Made by a program: the position numbers and the translations under genes
Source: Cupriavidus sp. MP-37
GTDB lineage: Bacteria; Pseudomonadota; Gammaproteobacteria; Burkholderiales; Burkholderiaceae
DNA: 64,000 bases
Assembly (NCBI RefSeq): GCF_020618415.1
Contig: NZ_CP085344.1
Span: 2,627,001 to 2,691,000 of the forward strand
Direction of reading: 5' to 3'
Part shown: positions 27,627 through 39,307 of the stretch, in pieces
Position numbering within the stretch: the first letter of the stretch is position 1
How the letters are laid out: the number at the start of each line of letters is the position of its first letter
Notes under the pieces: generated by a model
Database searches by the model: none
Seen by the model: only the letters and a program-made list of their open reading frames with translations
Told to the model about the DNA's origin: nothing

Positions 27627-27805
27627 TCCGCCTGCGGCAGCGCCTGCGTGCGCTGCCGCACCGGCGCGGACGGTGCAGGACATCCGGCGCGCGGCGCGAT
27701 GGAAACATCGGCGTTGCCGCCCGGTCCAACGGCTGTACGATGGCAGCATCCAGCTGCCCCTTCGGCTGCCCTTGCGGCAACCAAGCAGCGAGCCTGAGAA
27801 CCGCC

Positions 27806-28228
27806 ATGTCCGCCCGAGCCACTCCTTCCCTGCCTGACTTCGCATCCCGCGCCCGCCATCCGCGGCGCGGCGCCGCGGCCTGCGCCTTGCTCGGCGCGCT
27901 GCTGCTGGCCGCCGGCTGCGCGCAGATCCCGCGCGACACCAATGGCTCGCCGCCCACCGCGCGGCTGGCGCCCAACGCGGTGCCGCCGGCACCGCTGAGC
28001 GCCGAAGACAAGCAGAAGCTGGACGCGCTCAACCAGCAGGTGCTGCGCGACCAGGCCGCCGCGATCGCGCTGGACCAGCAGGCTGCGGCCGCGCGCGCGG
28101 CCTATGCCTATCCCAACACCAGCTGGAACCTGTATTACGGGGGATGGGGTGGCGGCCGCTGGGGCGGCGGCGTCGGCGTCGGCATGCCCGGCTGGGGCTG
28201 GGGCGGCTACCCGTACGGCTGGTGGTGA
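27806..28228 (+). CDS. Lipoprotein with Gly/Trp-rich C-terminus
   Basis: A 140-residue predicted lipoprotein: a long basic n-region, hydrophobic stretch and lipobox LAAGC (Cys38). The middle has a helical region (SAEDKQKLDALNQQVLRDQAAAIALDQQAAAARA), and the end is a tail rich in Gly, Trp and Tyr (YYGGWGGGRWGG...GWGWGGYPYGWW). Similar tails occur in small envelope proteins of unknown function. The ATG at 27806 was chosen because it gives a normal lipoprotein signal; an upstream in-frame ATG at 27740 would lengthen the leader to an unlikely size. It converges on ftsB, with a 32-base hairpin repeat between them. Confidence 0.78.
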   Translation: MSARATPSLPDFASRARHPRRGAAACALLGALLLAAGCAQIPRDTNGSPPTARLAPNAVPPAPLSAEDKQKLDALNQQVLRDQAAAIALDQQAAAARAAYAYPNTSWNLYYGGWGGGRWGGGVGVGMPGWGWGGYPYGWW

Positions 28229-28272
28229 CAAACTGCTGGCGAACTGGATTCAGACCACGAACCCTCGCATAC

Positions 28273-28304
28273 GCTCCCCTCTCCCGCAAGCGGGAGAGGG
28301 GAGC
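28273..28304. repeat. REP-like hairpin repeat, copy 1
   Basis: A perfect inverted repeat with a 15-bp stem around CTCCCGC-AA-GCGGGAG. It sits between the convergent lipoprotein and ftsB genes, where it could stop transcription from both sides. The same core recurs at 55477-55502 and 57016-57035. Confidence 0.85.
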
Positions 28305-28332
28305 AAACCGGCAGCAAGAATAAAGACGCCTC

Positions 28333-28674
28333 TTAGTGGCCGCCTCTTCCGGCGACCGAATTCGGCGGCGGCGGCAACGGCGGCGTGGCGCTGACCTTGG
28401 GCGCGGGCGCGACGAACTGCACGAAGACCTCGCCTTCGCGCACCATGCCCAGCTCGTAGCGGGCGCGTTCCTCGATGGCGCCGGTGCCGTCCTGCAGGTC
28501 GGCCACTTCCCCTTCGAGCTTGGCGTTGCGCAGCTTGAGCGTCTGGTTGCGGGCGCCCTGCTCGGTCAGCTGGCGGTTCAGGTCCCACACGCGCAGCCAG
28601 CCGCCCTTGCCTAGCCAGAGTGGGTACTGGATGGCAAGCAGCAGCACGAACAACAGCAGCGAAATCAGGCGCAT
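28333..28674 (-). CDS. ftsB: Cell division protein FtsB
   Basis: FtsB is a small bitopic divisome protein that joins FtsL and FtsQ. The 113-residue sequence fits: a short cytoplasmic start, one membrane helix ([20 protein letters not shown]), then a periplasmic coiled coil ([29 protein letters not shown]) and the family segment [21 protein letters not shown]. The ATG at 28674 places the membrane helix at the usual position; the upstream frame lacks homology. It lies downstream of eno with 173 bp between, the standard eno-ftsB order; a hairpin repeat lies in that gap. A Pro-rich tail ends the protein. Confidence 0.92.
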   Translation of the reverse strand: MRLISLLLFVLLLAIQYPLWLGKGGWLRVWDLNRQLTEQGARNQTLKLRNAKLEGEVADLQDGTGAIEERARYELGMVREGEVFVQFVAPAPKVSATPPLPPPPNSVAGRGGH

Positions 28675-28812
28675 GAAAGGTGGCGGACAGGAATTTCCGC
28701 ACAATGATCTGCGAACTCCGCCTGGAAGGCAATTGCCAGGCAGATTTCGATACAAAAACGGCGGCGGCCGAAACGAATTCCGTGCCTACCGCCATTTTCA
28801 GAACCGCCACAT

Positions 28813-28834
28813 CATTCCCGCGCAGGCGGGAATG
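28813..28834. repeat. Dispersed hairpin repeat between eno and ftsB
   Basis: CATTCCCGC and GCGGGAATG form a 9-bp stem with a 4-base loop. The form ATTCCCGCGCAGGCGGGAAT is a repeat seen widely in betaproteobacteria. It sits 14 bp after the eno stop codon and could stabilise the eno mRNA 3' end or reduce read-through into ftsB. Confidence 0.7.
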
Positions 28835-28847
28835 ACAGCCACAGGCT

Positions 28848-30176
<1,329 letters not shown>

Positions 30177-30252
30177 TCAACCTGCGCGCGTGTCAGGCGC
30201 ATGTCACGTGCGCACGCCATGCGCGCACGACGGCCGCCCGGCGCCTGCCGGC

Positions 30253-30546
30253 TCAGGCGGCGCCTTCGACCACGATCATATTCATCTTCGCCGCGTGCTC
30301 GCGCGACTTGCGCGCGGCGCGGTAGGCCTCGCCGTCGTGGAAGGCCTTGGCGGCGTCATAGCTGGGGAATTTCAGCACCACCACGCGCGTCGGCGCCCAT
30401 TCGCCCTCGAGCGCTTCGGTCTTGCCGCCGCGCACCAGCACCTCGGCGCCATGAATCTGCATGGCCTTGCTCGAAAGCACCTTGTATTCCTCGTACTGCT
30501 GGGGGTCGGTCACGTCGACGTAGGCGATGATAAAGCCCGCGGCCAT
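30253..30546 (-). CDS. DUF1330 family protein
   Basis: A 97-residue dimeric alpha-beta barrel-type protein of the DUF1330 family, function unknown. It begins AAGFIIAYVDVTDPQQYEEYK, includes VLVRGGKTEALEGEWAPTRVVVLKFPSYDAAKAFHDGEAYRAAR and ends KMNMIVVEG, all close to the family pattern. The gene sits between kdsA and eno on the same strand, with 90 and 115 bp gaps, and is a regular member of this cluster in the Burkholderiaceae. Nothing links it directly to enolase or Kdo synthesis beyond position. Confidence 0.88.
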   Translation of the reverse strand: MAAGFIIAYVDVTDPQQYEEYKVLSSKAMQIHGAEVLVRGGKTEALEGEWAPTRVVVLKFPSYDAAKAFHDGEAYRAARKSREHAAKMNMIVVEGAA

Positions 30547-30636
30547 GGAGAATCTCCCGATTTTTTGTATTGTCTTTCGATATGGTTTGTCACCGCCGGC
30601 GCGCGATCGGGCGCGGCGGCGACAAACCGGGCGGGC

Positions 30637-31506
30637 TCAGGCGCAGGCCGGCCAGCCGAAATTGTCTTCCAGGAAGCCGGCGCGCTTGACCAGCGTGTCC
30701 AGTTCCTTGAGCACGGAAAGCAGTTCCTTCATGCGCGACAGCGGCACCGCGTTGGGGCCGTCGGACATGGCCTTGCTCGGGTCCGGATGCGTTTCCATGA
30801 ACAAGCCTGCCACGCCGGTGGCGACCGCGGCTCGCGACAGCACCGGCACGAACTCGCGCTGGCCGCCCGAGCTGGTGCCCTGCCCGCCCGGCAGCTGCAC
30901 CGAGTGGGTGGCGTCGAACACCACCGGGGCGCCGGTCTCGCGCATGATCGCCAGCGAGCGCATGTCGGACACGAGATTGTTGTAGCCGAACGATACGCCG
31001 CGCTCGCAGGCCATGAAGACATCGTCGGGCAGACCGGCTTCGCGCGCGGCGTCGCGCGCCTTGTCGATCACGTTCTTCATGTCGTGCGGCGCCAGGAACT
31101 GGCCCTTCTTGATATTCACCGGCTTGCCGCTCTGTGCGCAGGCACGGATGAAATCGGTCTGGCGGCACAGGAACGCCGGCGTCTGCAGCACGTCGACCAC
31201 GGCGGCGACGGGCTGGATCTCGTCGATCTCATGGATGTCGGTCAGCACCGGCACGCCGATCTCGCGCTTGACGTGGGCCAGGATCTCCAGGCCCTTCTCC
31301 ATGCCCAGGCCGCGGAACGACTTGCCCGACGAGCGGTTGGCCTTGTCGAACGACGACTTGTAGATGAACGGGATGCCCAGTTCGGTGGTGATGGCCTTGA
31401 GCTCGCCCGCGGTATCCAGCGCCATCTGCTCGGACTCGATCACGCACGGACCCGCGATCAGGAAGAACGGCTGGTCGAGGCCGGCCTCGAATCCACAGAG
31501 TTTCAT
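30637..31506 (-). CDS. kdsA: 3-deoxy-8-phosphooctulonate synthase
   Basis: KdsA condenses arabinose 5-phosphate with phosphoenolpyruvate to Kdo 8-phosphate for lipopolysaccharide. The 289-residue protein has the family motifs: [79 protein letters not shown]. Enolase next door makes its substrate PEP. A Cys at the GF(E)AGLD region and near motif positions cannot by eye separate metal-dependent from independent types. It lies 27 bp after pyrG and is probably co-transcribed. Confidence 0.96.
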   Translation of the reverse strand: MKLCGFEAGLDQPFFLIAGPCVIESEQMALDTAGELKAITTELGIPFIYKSSFDKANRSSGKSFRGLGMEKGLEILAHVKREIGVPVLTDIHEIDEIQPVAAVVDVLQTPAFLCRQTDFIRACAQSGKPVNIKKGQFLAPHDMKNVIDKARDAAREAGLPDDVFMACERGVSFGYNNLVSDMRSLAIMRETGAPVVFDATHSVQLPGGQGTSSGGQREFVPVLSRAAVATGVAGLFMETHPDPSKAMSDGPNAVPLSRMKELLSVLKELDTLVKRAGFLEDNFGWPACA

Positions 31507-31533
31507 GACTGTCTCTCCTGCTTGCGCCGGGCC

Positions 31534-33218
<1,685 letters not shown>

Positions 33219-33326
33219 CATGAGAGCCCGTTCCCCGCCGACCCGGAAATTGTGACAGCGGCCCTGCTGCGGCAGGCTGCGCGCCGTGCTGGGCGCCGCG
33301 CTGCGGCGCATGCGCCGCACGCCGTT

Positions 33327-34133
33327 TCAGCGCCCCTGCTGGCGCATCGCGCCGATCAGTTCGCGCACCAGTTGCGCGGTCTCCTGCGGCCGCTCCATCG
33401 GGTACAGATGGCCGCCTTCGATAAAGCGCAGGTTGGGCCCGACCAGCCGGCGTGTCGCGCCCAGTCCGCACTGCCGCACCTCGCGCGAGCGCGTGCCGGC
33501 AACAAAGCCCACCGGCACCGGTGCCCCGCGCGCGACCTTGCGTCCGAGGCCGGTCGGCAGCGTGCGGTAGATCCAGTATTCGACCTCGCGGTCGAAGCGC
33601 AGCCGGCGCTCGTTGTCCTTGCCGGTGGGCTCGGTGCCGTGGATGGCGTAGTCGCGCAGCACGTCCTGGTCCCATACCGCGAAGTTGGGCTTGGCGCGGA
33701 AGTGTTGCCAGACCGCCTCGGCATCGGGCCAGTGCGTGCGCCGGTTCCTGGTCACCGCCGCCGGACCGGGTTTTTCATCGATGCCGAGCATCTGCGCGGT
33801 CTTCAGCAAGGAAGCGCGCCAGCCGGCGATGATCGGCGAGTCCAGCATGACCACGCCGCGCACCCGTTCCGGGCGGCGCAGCGCCGCCATCAGCGACAAA
33901 AAGCCGCCCAGCGAATGGCCCACCAGCCACACCGGCTGGCGGTACTGACGATCGATGTCGCCCAGCAGCTCTTCCACCAGGTGAGGCCAGCCACGCGTCA
34001 CCGGGAATTCCGGCTGGTGGCCGTAGCGGTCCACGGCGCGGAACTCGAACTCGCTATCGAGCTCGCCGAACAGCTTGCGGTAGGTCGTCACCGGGAAGCC
34101 GTTGGCGTGGGAAAAATGGATGATCTCGCGCAT
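33327..34133 (-). CDS. Alpha/beta-fold hydrolase
   Basis: A 268-residue alpha/beta hydrolase with SHANGFPVTTYRKLF at the N-terminus (oxyanion region), nucleophile elbow VGHSLGGF (Ser about residue 73), LDSPIIAGWRA, and a C-terminal EGGHLYPMERP carrying the catalytic His. No signal peptide is seen. It starts 13 bp after the Anbu peptidase gene ends, in the same direction, so it may belong to that cluster, although such hydrolases are not regular members of it. Substrate unknown. Confidence 0.83.
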   Translation of the reverse strand: MREIIHFSHANGFPVTTYRKLFGELDSEFEFRAVDRYGHQPEFPVTRGWPHLVEELLGDIDRQYRQPVWLVGHSLGGFLSLMAALRRPERVRGVVMLDSPIIAGWRASLLKTAQMLGIDEKPGPAAVTRNRRTHWPDAEAVWQHFRAKPNFAVWDQDVLRDYAIHGTEPTGKDNERRLRFDREVEYWIYRTLPTGLGRKVARGAPVPVGFVAGTRSREVRQCGLGATRRLVGPNLRFIEGGHLYPMERPQETAQLVRELIGAMRQQGR

Positions 34134-34146
34134 GTCTGCCGCCGCC

Positions 34147-34968
34147 TCAGTCCGGCTTGCGCGGATGGATGCGCTTGGCCCGCACCGGCTGGGCCCAGCG
34201 GTCGGCCTCGCCGGAGCGCGCCAGCGAGAATTCCGCGGGCCCCGCCGGGTCCCACTCGGGGTTATGGATCTCGCCGAAGACCTGGCGCAGGCGCTGCCCC
34301 CAGGTGTCGCGGATCATGCGGAAATAGGCGTTGCGCTCGTCGATATTGACAAAGCGCGTCACCTGCAGCGAATCGGCTTCATAGACCAGCAGGTCCAGCG
34401 GCAGGCCCACCGAGATATTGGACTTCAGCGTCGAGTCCATCGAGATCAGCGCGCACTTGGCGCCTTCGGCCAGCGGCAGCGACGGGTGCACGACGCGGTC
34501 GACGATGGGCTTGCCGTACTTGGCCTCGCCGATCTGGAAATAGCAGTTCTCGGGCGTGGCCTCGACGAAATTGCCGGCTGCATAGATATTGAACAGCCGC
34601 ACGCGCTCGCCGCGCACCTGCCCGCCGAAGATCAGGCTGACATTGAACTCGATGCCGGCGTCGCGCAGCGCGTGGGCATCGCGCCGGTGCACCTGGCGCA
34701 CCGCTTCGCCGACGATCGAGGCGGCCTCGAACATGTCGCGCGCGGTCCACAGCGAGCGCTTCTCGTCATGGTCCTCGATCAGGATCTGCCGCACCGACTG
34801 GCTGATCGCCAGGTTGCCCGCGGTCATCAGCACCATCACCCGGTCGCCGGGCTCCTCGAACACCGTCATCTTGCGCGCGGTCGAGATGGCGTCTACTCCG
34901 GCATTGGTGCGGGAATCGGACAGGAATACCAGGCCGGCATCCAGCCGCATGGCTACACAATACGTCAT
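34147..34968 (-). CDS. Anbu: proteasome-like N-terminal nucleophile hydrolase
   Basis: A 273-residue member of the Anbu family (ancestral beta subunit), a bacterial relative of proteasome beta subunits and HslV. It starts MTYCVAMRLDAGLVFLSDSRTNAG, so removal of Met leaves Thr1 as the nucleophile; Asp17 (SDSRTNAG) and Lys32 (ARKMTVF) follow at the catalytic positions known for the fold. The remaining segments (SLIFGGQVRGERVRLFNIYAAGN, CALISMDSTLKSNISVG) fit the family. Known Anbu forms open spiral or ring assemblies, with unclear peptidase activity. It follows transglutaminase, alpha-E and ATP-grasp genes, the regular Anbu neighbourhood. The ATG at 34968 is fixed by the family N-terminus. Confidence 0.9.
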   Translation of the reverse strand: MTYCVAMRLDAGLVFLSDSRTNAGVDAISTARKMTVFEEPGDRVMVLMTAGNLAISQSVRQILIEDHDEKRSLWTARDMFEAASIVGEAVRQVHRRDAHALRDAGIEFNVSLIFGGQVRGERVRLFNIYAAGNFVEATPENCYFQIGEAKYGKPIVDRVVHPSLPLAEGAKCALISMDSTLKSNISVGLPLDLLVYEADSLQVTRFVNIDERNAYFRMIRDTWGQRLRQVFGEIHNPEWDPAGPAEFSLARSGEADRWAQPVRAKRIHPRKPD

Positions 34969-35082
34969 GGTTTGTCTTGGTGTTCTGGGTGGCGGCCGGC
35001 GTGCGCCGGCAGTGGCCTGCATCACTCCGGATTCTAGCGCCCGTGCACCGGCACAGCGCCGCGTCTGGAAGCAAGCACCTAA

Positions 35083-35922
35083 TCAGGTCGTAAGTGGCGT
35101 GATGGTTACATTGACTTCCAGCGTCTCGCCGGCGCCGCCGTCCAGGATGCCCCGCACTGGTGCCGCCGACGCGTAATCGCGACCCACCGCCAGCCGGATA
35201 TGGCGTTCGTCGGTCAGGCAGCCATGGGTGATGTCGATGCTGCACCAGATTTCGCCAGCCGGGTCCAGGCACACATCGGCCCAGGCGTGGCTGGCCAGTT
35301 CGGTCGCGGCCGGGTCGTAGAAATAGCCGCTGACATAGCGCGCCGGGATGCCCAGCGCCCGGCATGCCGCCACCATCACCTGCGCTTGGTCCTGGCACAC
35401 GCCGCTGCCCAGCGCAAAGGCCTCGGCGGCCGAAGTGCCGACATCGGTGGTGTTGGGCTTGTAGCGCACCCGCTCGCCGATGCCGCGCGCCAGCGCCAGC
35501 AGCGCATCGATGTCATGCCCCGCCGCCAGGAACGGCGCGGCAAACGCCTGCATCTCGGGCGGCGCCGTGGTCAGCGGCGTGCTGCCGAGGAAGTACAGCG
35601 GCGACACCCGCGCCTCGCCATCCGGCGGCGCGTCGCAGAACGCATGGTGCCCGTCGCGGTCGAGCTCGCCATGCGGCGGCAGCACTTCGACTTCGCCGCT
35701 GGCTTCGATCGCGATGGTGGTGGCCGGCCCGGCCACCGTGAAGTTGTGCACGATGTTGCCGAAGCCGTCGCGGGCCGCCGACGGGTTGCCCGGCGTCGAC
35801 AGCTGCCAGTAGTCAACGGTCTGCAGCGGACCCGAGCGCGGCTGCAGCCGCACTTCGTGCACGCTGCGCCGCACCGGTTCGGCGTAGCGGTAGACGGTAT
35901 GGTGGTGGATCTTGTATTTCAC
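35083..35922 (-). CDS. Transglutaminase-like cysteine protease family protein
   Basis: A 279-residue protein with the N-terminal domain seen in bacterial transglutaminase-like proteins (KYKIHHHTVYRYAEPVRRSVHEVRLQPR) and a papain-fold core. The catalytic triad is visible: Cys176 in LGSGVCQDQAQV, His212 in ASHAWADV and Asp230 in SIDITHG. The class includes peptidases and cross-linkers; which applies here is unknown. The start is uncertain: GTG at 35922 gives the family N-terminus, while GTG at 35943 adds seven residues. It lies between the alpha-E gene (42 bp gap) and the Anbu gene (114 bp gap). Confidence 0.87.
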   Translation of the reverse strand: MKYKIHHHTVYRYAEPVRRSVHEVRLQPRSGPLQTVDYWQLSTPGNPSAARDGFGNIVHNFTVAGPATTIAIEASGEVEVLPPHGELDRDGHHAFCDAPPDGEARVSPLYFLGSTPLTTAPPEMQAFAAPFLAAGHDIDALLALARGIGERVRYKPNTTDVGTSAAEAFALGSGVCQDQAQVMVAACRALGIPARYVSGYFYDPAATELASHAWADVCLDPAGEIWCSIDITHGCLTDERHIRLAVGRDYASAAPVRGILDGGAGETLEVNVTITPLTT

Positions 35923-35964
35923 GGTATCAGGGCGCGGCGGCACGGAGGCAGCCGGTGGCCCGGC

Positions 35965-36954
35965 TCAGGCCGCCTGCAGCGGCACCAGGAAGTCCCGGCT
36001 GATGCCGTTGCCGAGGTCGCCGATGCGCTCCAGGAAGCTGGTCAGGTACGCATGCAGGCCGACGGCAAAGATATCGTCGATACGTGCGTACTTCAGGTCG
36101 GCGTGGAGTTTACCAGCCTGCCGCTCGGTTTCCGCCGAATGCTGGTTGCGCACCGTATGCAGGATGGACACCACCTCGTCCATGCTCGACACCAGCGAAC
36201 GCGGCATGTCCGGGCGCAGGATCAGCAGCTCGGCCACGCGCTGCGGCGTGATCACCGCGCGATAGACCTTGCGGTAGACCTCGAAGCCCGATACCGAACG
36301 CAGGATCGCCGCCCAGTGGTAGAAGTCGTTGGGGCCGCTCTGGTCAGGTTCGGCCCCCGGCCCGGCGCCATTCCGAGCCTCTCCGCCGTCCCCGCCGGAA
36401 GAGGTCTGGAACTTGACGTCGAGTATGCGCGCGGTATTGTCGGCGCGCTCCAGGAAGGTGCCCAGGCGCATGAAGTGGAAGGCATCATCCTTGAGCATGG
36501 TGCCGAACTGCACCCCGCGCGCCAGGTGCGAGCGGAACTTGACCCATTCGAAGAAACGCGCCGGGTCTTCCTTCAGCACGCCGTCGGCGATCAGGCGCTG
36601 CACCTCCAGCCAGGTGGTGTTGACCGTTTCCCAGACCTCGGTGGTGAGCGAGCCGCGCACCGCGCGCGCGTTCTCGCGCGCCGCGCGCAGGCAGCTCATG
36701 ATGGACGAGGCATTGGTCATGTCGCGCACCATGAAGTCGATCACGTCGTCGCGCGACAGCAGGCCGTACTTGTGGTCGAAGACCTCGGTCAGTTCCGAGA
36801 TATCGAGCATCGCCCACCAGCCCTGCTCTGCCACTTCCGCCGATTGCGGCAACAGCGAGGTCTGGTAGTTGACGTCGAGCATGCGCGCGGTGTTCTCGGC
36901 GCGCTCGGTGTAGCGGGCCATCCAGAACAGGTGGTCGGCGGTGCGGCTCAGCAT
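35965..36954 (-). CDS. Alpha-E domain protein (DUF403)
   Basis: A 329-residue, nearly all-helical alpha-E domain protein. The family signature MLSRTADHLFWMARYTERAENTARMLDV opens the protein and a partial repeat of it, MRLGTFLERADNTARILDVKFQTS, recurs near residue 165, suggesting an internal duplication. A Gly-rich insert (SGGDGGEARNGAGPGAEP) separates it from the C-terminal helices. Function is unknown; it regularly accompanies circularly permuted ATP-grasp proteins and transglutaminases, and has been predicted to help in peptide-bond formation or recognition. It starts 22 bp after the ATP-grasp gene. Confidence 0.9.
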   Translation of the reverse strand: MLSRTADHLFWMARYTERAENTARMLDVNYQTSLLPQSAEVAEQGWWAMLDISELTEVFDHKYGLLSRDDVIDFMVRDMTNASSIMSCLRAARENARAVRGSLTTEVWETVNTTWLEVQRLIADGVLKEDPARFFEWVKFRSHLARGVQFGTMLKDDAFHFMRLGTFLERADNTARILDVKFQTSSGGDGGEARNGAGPGAEPDQSGPNDFYHWAAILRSVSGFEVYRKVYRAVITPQRVAELLILRPDMPRSLVSSMDEVVSILHTVRNQHSAETERQAGKLHADLKYARIDDIFAVGLHAYLTSFLERIGDLGNGISRDFLVPLQAA

Positions 36955-36976
36955 GTGGGCTCTCCAAGATCGGCGT

Positions 36977-38452
36977 TCATCGTTCCAGCACCCACGTGTC
37001 CTTGGTGCCGCCCCCCTGCGAGGAATTCACCACCAGCGAACCCTCGCGCAGCGCCACGCGGGTCAGCCCGCCCGGCACCATGCGCACCTCCTTGCCCGAC
37101 AGCACGAACGGGCGCAGGTCGATATGGCGCGGCGCGATGCCGGCCTCGACGTAGGTCGGGCAGGTCGACAGCGCCAGCGTGGGCTGCGCGATGTACTGCC
37201 CGGGCCGGGACCTGACCACCTCGCGGAAGGCATCGATCTCGGCGCGCGTCGCGGCCGGGCCGACCAGCATGCCGTAGCCGCCGGCGCCGTGGGTTTCCTT
37301 GACCACCAGTTCGCCCATATGGTCCAGCACGTACTGCAGGTCATCGGCGCGCCGGCACATGTAGGTCGGCACATTGCTGAGGACGGCCTCTTCGCCGAGG
37401 TAGAAGCGGATCATGTCCGGCACATACGGGTAGATCGACTTGTCGTCGGCGACGCCGGTGCCGATCGCATTGCAGATGGTCACGTTGCCGGCGCGGTAGA
37501 CCGACAGCAGCCCGGCGGCGCCCAGCGCGGAATCGGGACGGAACGCGAGCGGATCGAGGAAATCGTCGTCGACGCGGCGGTAGATCACGTCGATGCGTTG
37601 CGGGCCCTGCGTGGTGCGCATGAACAGGTGGTTGTCCTCGACGAAGAGATCGCTGCCTTCGACCAGCTCCACCCCCATCTGCTGCGCCAGGAAGGCATGC
37701 TCGAAGTACGCCGAGTTGTACATGCCGGGCGTCAGCACCACCACGGTGGGATCGGCGATCGCCTGCGGCGAGACCCCGCGCAGCATGTCGAGCAGCAGGT
37801 CGGGATAGTGCGCCACCGGTGCGACGCGGTTGCGCGCGAACAGGTCCGGGAACAAGCGCATCATCATCTTGCGGTTCTCGAGCATGTACGACACGCCCGA
37901 CGGCACGCGCAGGTTGTCTTCCAGCACGTAGAACTCGCCCTCGCCGGCGCGCACCACGTCGATGCCGGCAACATGCGCATAGACGTCGTGCGGCACGTTG
38001 ACGCCGAGCATCTCGGGCCGGTACTGGGCGTTGTTGTAGATCTGGTCGGGCGGGATCACGCCGGCGCGGATGATGTCCTGGCCGTGGTAGATGTCATGGA
38101 TGAAGCGGTTCAGCGCGGCCACGCGCTGGCGCAGGCCTTTTTCAAGCAGCGCCCATTCGCTCGCCGGGAAAATGCGCGGGATCACGTCGAACGGGATGGT
38201 GCGCTCGGTGCCGCTGTTGGCCTCGTCCTTGTCGCCGTAGACGGCAAAGGTGATACCCACGCGCCGGAACACCAGGTCGGCCTCGGCGCGCTTGTTGGCC
38301 ATCGTGCCTTCGGTCTGGCGCGCCAGCCATTCGGCGAAATGCCGGTAGTGCGGGCGCACGGCGCCGTCAGGCAAGGCCTGTCCCGCGTGGATCAGCGCCG
38401 GCGCGCCGTCATTGCGCCAGTCCAGCATCTCGTCGAAGTACCGCGCCGCCAT
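36977..38452 (-). CDS. Circularly permuted type 2 ATP-grasp protein
   Basis: A 491-residue ATP-grasp family protein in which the domain order is circularly permuted; such proteins are predicted to form amide bonds between a carboxylate and an amine using ATP. Visible motifs are FDVIPRIFPASEWALLEKGLRQRVAALNRFIHDIYHG, FYVLEDNLRVPSGVSYMLENR, VVLTPGMYNSAYFEHAFLA, ICNAIGTGVADDK and VVKETHGAGGYGMLVGP, where ATP-binding Lys and Gly-rich loop lie. The ATG at 38452 has GGAGGAG 9 bases upstream and is the first gene of the leftward cluster ATP-grasp / alpha-E / transglutaminase / Anbu. Its substrates are not known. Confidence 0.9.
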   Translation of the reverse strand: MAARYFDEMLDWRNDGAPALIHAGQALPDGAVRPHYRHFAEWLARQTEGTMANKRAEADLVFRRVGITFAVYGDKDEANSGTERTIPFDVIPRIFPASEWALLEKGLRQRVAALNRFIHDIYHGQDIIRAGVIPPDQIYNNAQYRPEMLGVNVPHDVYAHVAGIDVVRAGEGEFYVLEDNLRVPSGVSYMLENRKMMMRLFPDLFARNRVAPVAHYPDLLLDMLRGVSPQAIADPTVVVLTPGMYNSAYFEHAFLAQQMGVELVEGSDLFVEDNHLFMRTTQGPQRIDVIYRRVDDDFLDPLAFRPDSALGAAGLLSVYRAGNVTICNAIGTGVADDKSIYPYVPDMIRFYLGEEAVLSNVPTYMCRRADDLQYVLDHMGELVVKETHGAGGYGMLVGPAATRAEIDAFREVVRSRPGQYIAQPTLALSTCPTYVEAGIAPRHIDLRPFVLSGKEVRMVPGGLTRVALREGSLVVNSSQGGGTKDTWVLER

Positions 38453-38800
38453 GATGGCCGCTCCTCCATGTCGCGGGCTGCCGCCGCAGCCGCGCGCGTG
38501 CGCGCCGCTGCGGGCCGCCCTGGTTGCCCTGGCTGTCGTGCCGTGCGGCGGCGCCGGTTGGCGCAGGCCGCGGTGATGCCGTCGAGTCACTGGCCCTTCC
38601 AGCATACCCGCGCCGGCGAAAGCCGCAAGGTGGCCCGGCGGGCCGCCTATACCTTCGGCATCGGCACGAAGCCAGGCTAGCAAGATGCCTGCCAGCGCAC
38701 GCAAAAAAGCCGCCGGCAAGGCCGGCGGCCGCAGTTGTGCCGTAGGAAAGATGGAAGTCGCGCCCCGGACCCATGCCCCGTGGCGCGCGATGGCGGCAGG
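38453..38800. other. Intergenic region upstream of the ATP-grasp cluster
   Basis: This 348-bp gap carries the gntK terminator at its right side and, read leftwards, a weak promoter candidate (TTGCGG, 16 bp, TATGCT) within about 100-190 bp of the ATP-grasp ATG. I see no gene or RNA in it. Confidence 0.5.
38703..38729 (-). terminator. Intrinsic terminator of gntK
   Basis: Read leftwards: a GC stem GCCGCCGGC / GCCGGCGGC with a 3-base loop, followed by TTTTTT. It lies about 70 bp after the gluconokinase stop codon. Confidence 0.9.
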
Positions 38801-39307
38801 TCAGCGCGCCGCGCCGGCGCCCTGCCGTACGGTGGCTCCGAGGATGGTGTCGACTAGCACCTCGGGCGGCTGGCGGATATCGAGCGTGAGCGCGTCGCCG
38901 GGTTCTTCCAGCGTATCGAACTGGCTTTGCAGCAGCTCGGGGTTGAAGAAGTGCTCGGTGCGCGCCGACAGGCGCTGGCCGATCAGCGACGCATCGCCCT
39001 TCATGAACACGAAGGTCACGCCGCCATCGGGCGGGGTCAGCCGGTCGCGGTACGCCTGGCGCAGCGCCGAGCAGGTGAACACATGGGTGCGGCCTTCGGC
39101 CCGGGCCGAGTCGATGGCCGCGCGCATCGCCGCCAGCCACGGCCAGCGGTCTTCGTCGGTGAGCGGGATGCCGGCGTGCATCTTGGCCTTGTTGGCATCG
39201 CTGTGGAAGTCATCGGCGTCATGGAAGCCGCAGCCCAGCCGCTGCGCCAGCAACTGGCCGACCGTGGTCTTGCCGCTGCCGGAAACGCCCATCAGGATAT
39301 AGATCAT
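38801..39307 (-). CDS. gntK: Gluconokinase
   Basis: The enzyme phosphorylates gluconate to 6-phosphogluconate, feeding the Entner-Doudoroff pathway. The 168-residue protein has the P-loop GVSGSGKT at residues 7-14, then FHDADDFHSDANKAKMHAGIPLTDEDRWPWL, the gluconate-site segment of the family, and VFTCSALRQAYRDRLR-like CSALRQAYRDRL. The ATG at 39307 puts the P-loop at the usual place. edd, whose product acts next in the pathway, lies 166 bp upstream in the same direction, so co-regulation by HexR is likely. Confidence 0.93.
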   Translation of the reverse strand: MIYILMGVSGSGKTTVGQLLAQRLGCGFHDADDFHSDANKAKMHAGIPLTDEDRWPWLAAMRAAIDSARAEGRTHVFTCSALRQAYRDRLTPPDGGVTFVFMKGDASLIGQRLSARTEHFFNPELLQSQFDTLEEPGDALTLDIRQPPEVLVDTILGATVRQGAGAAR

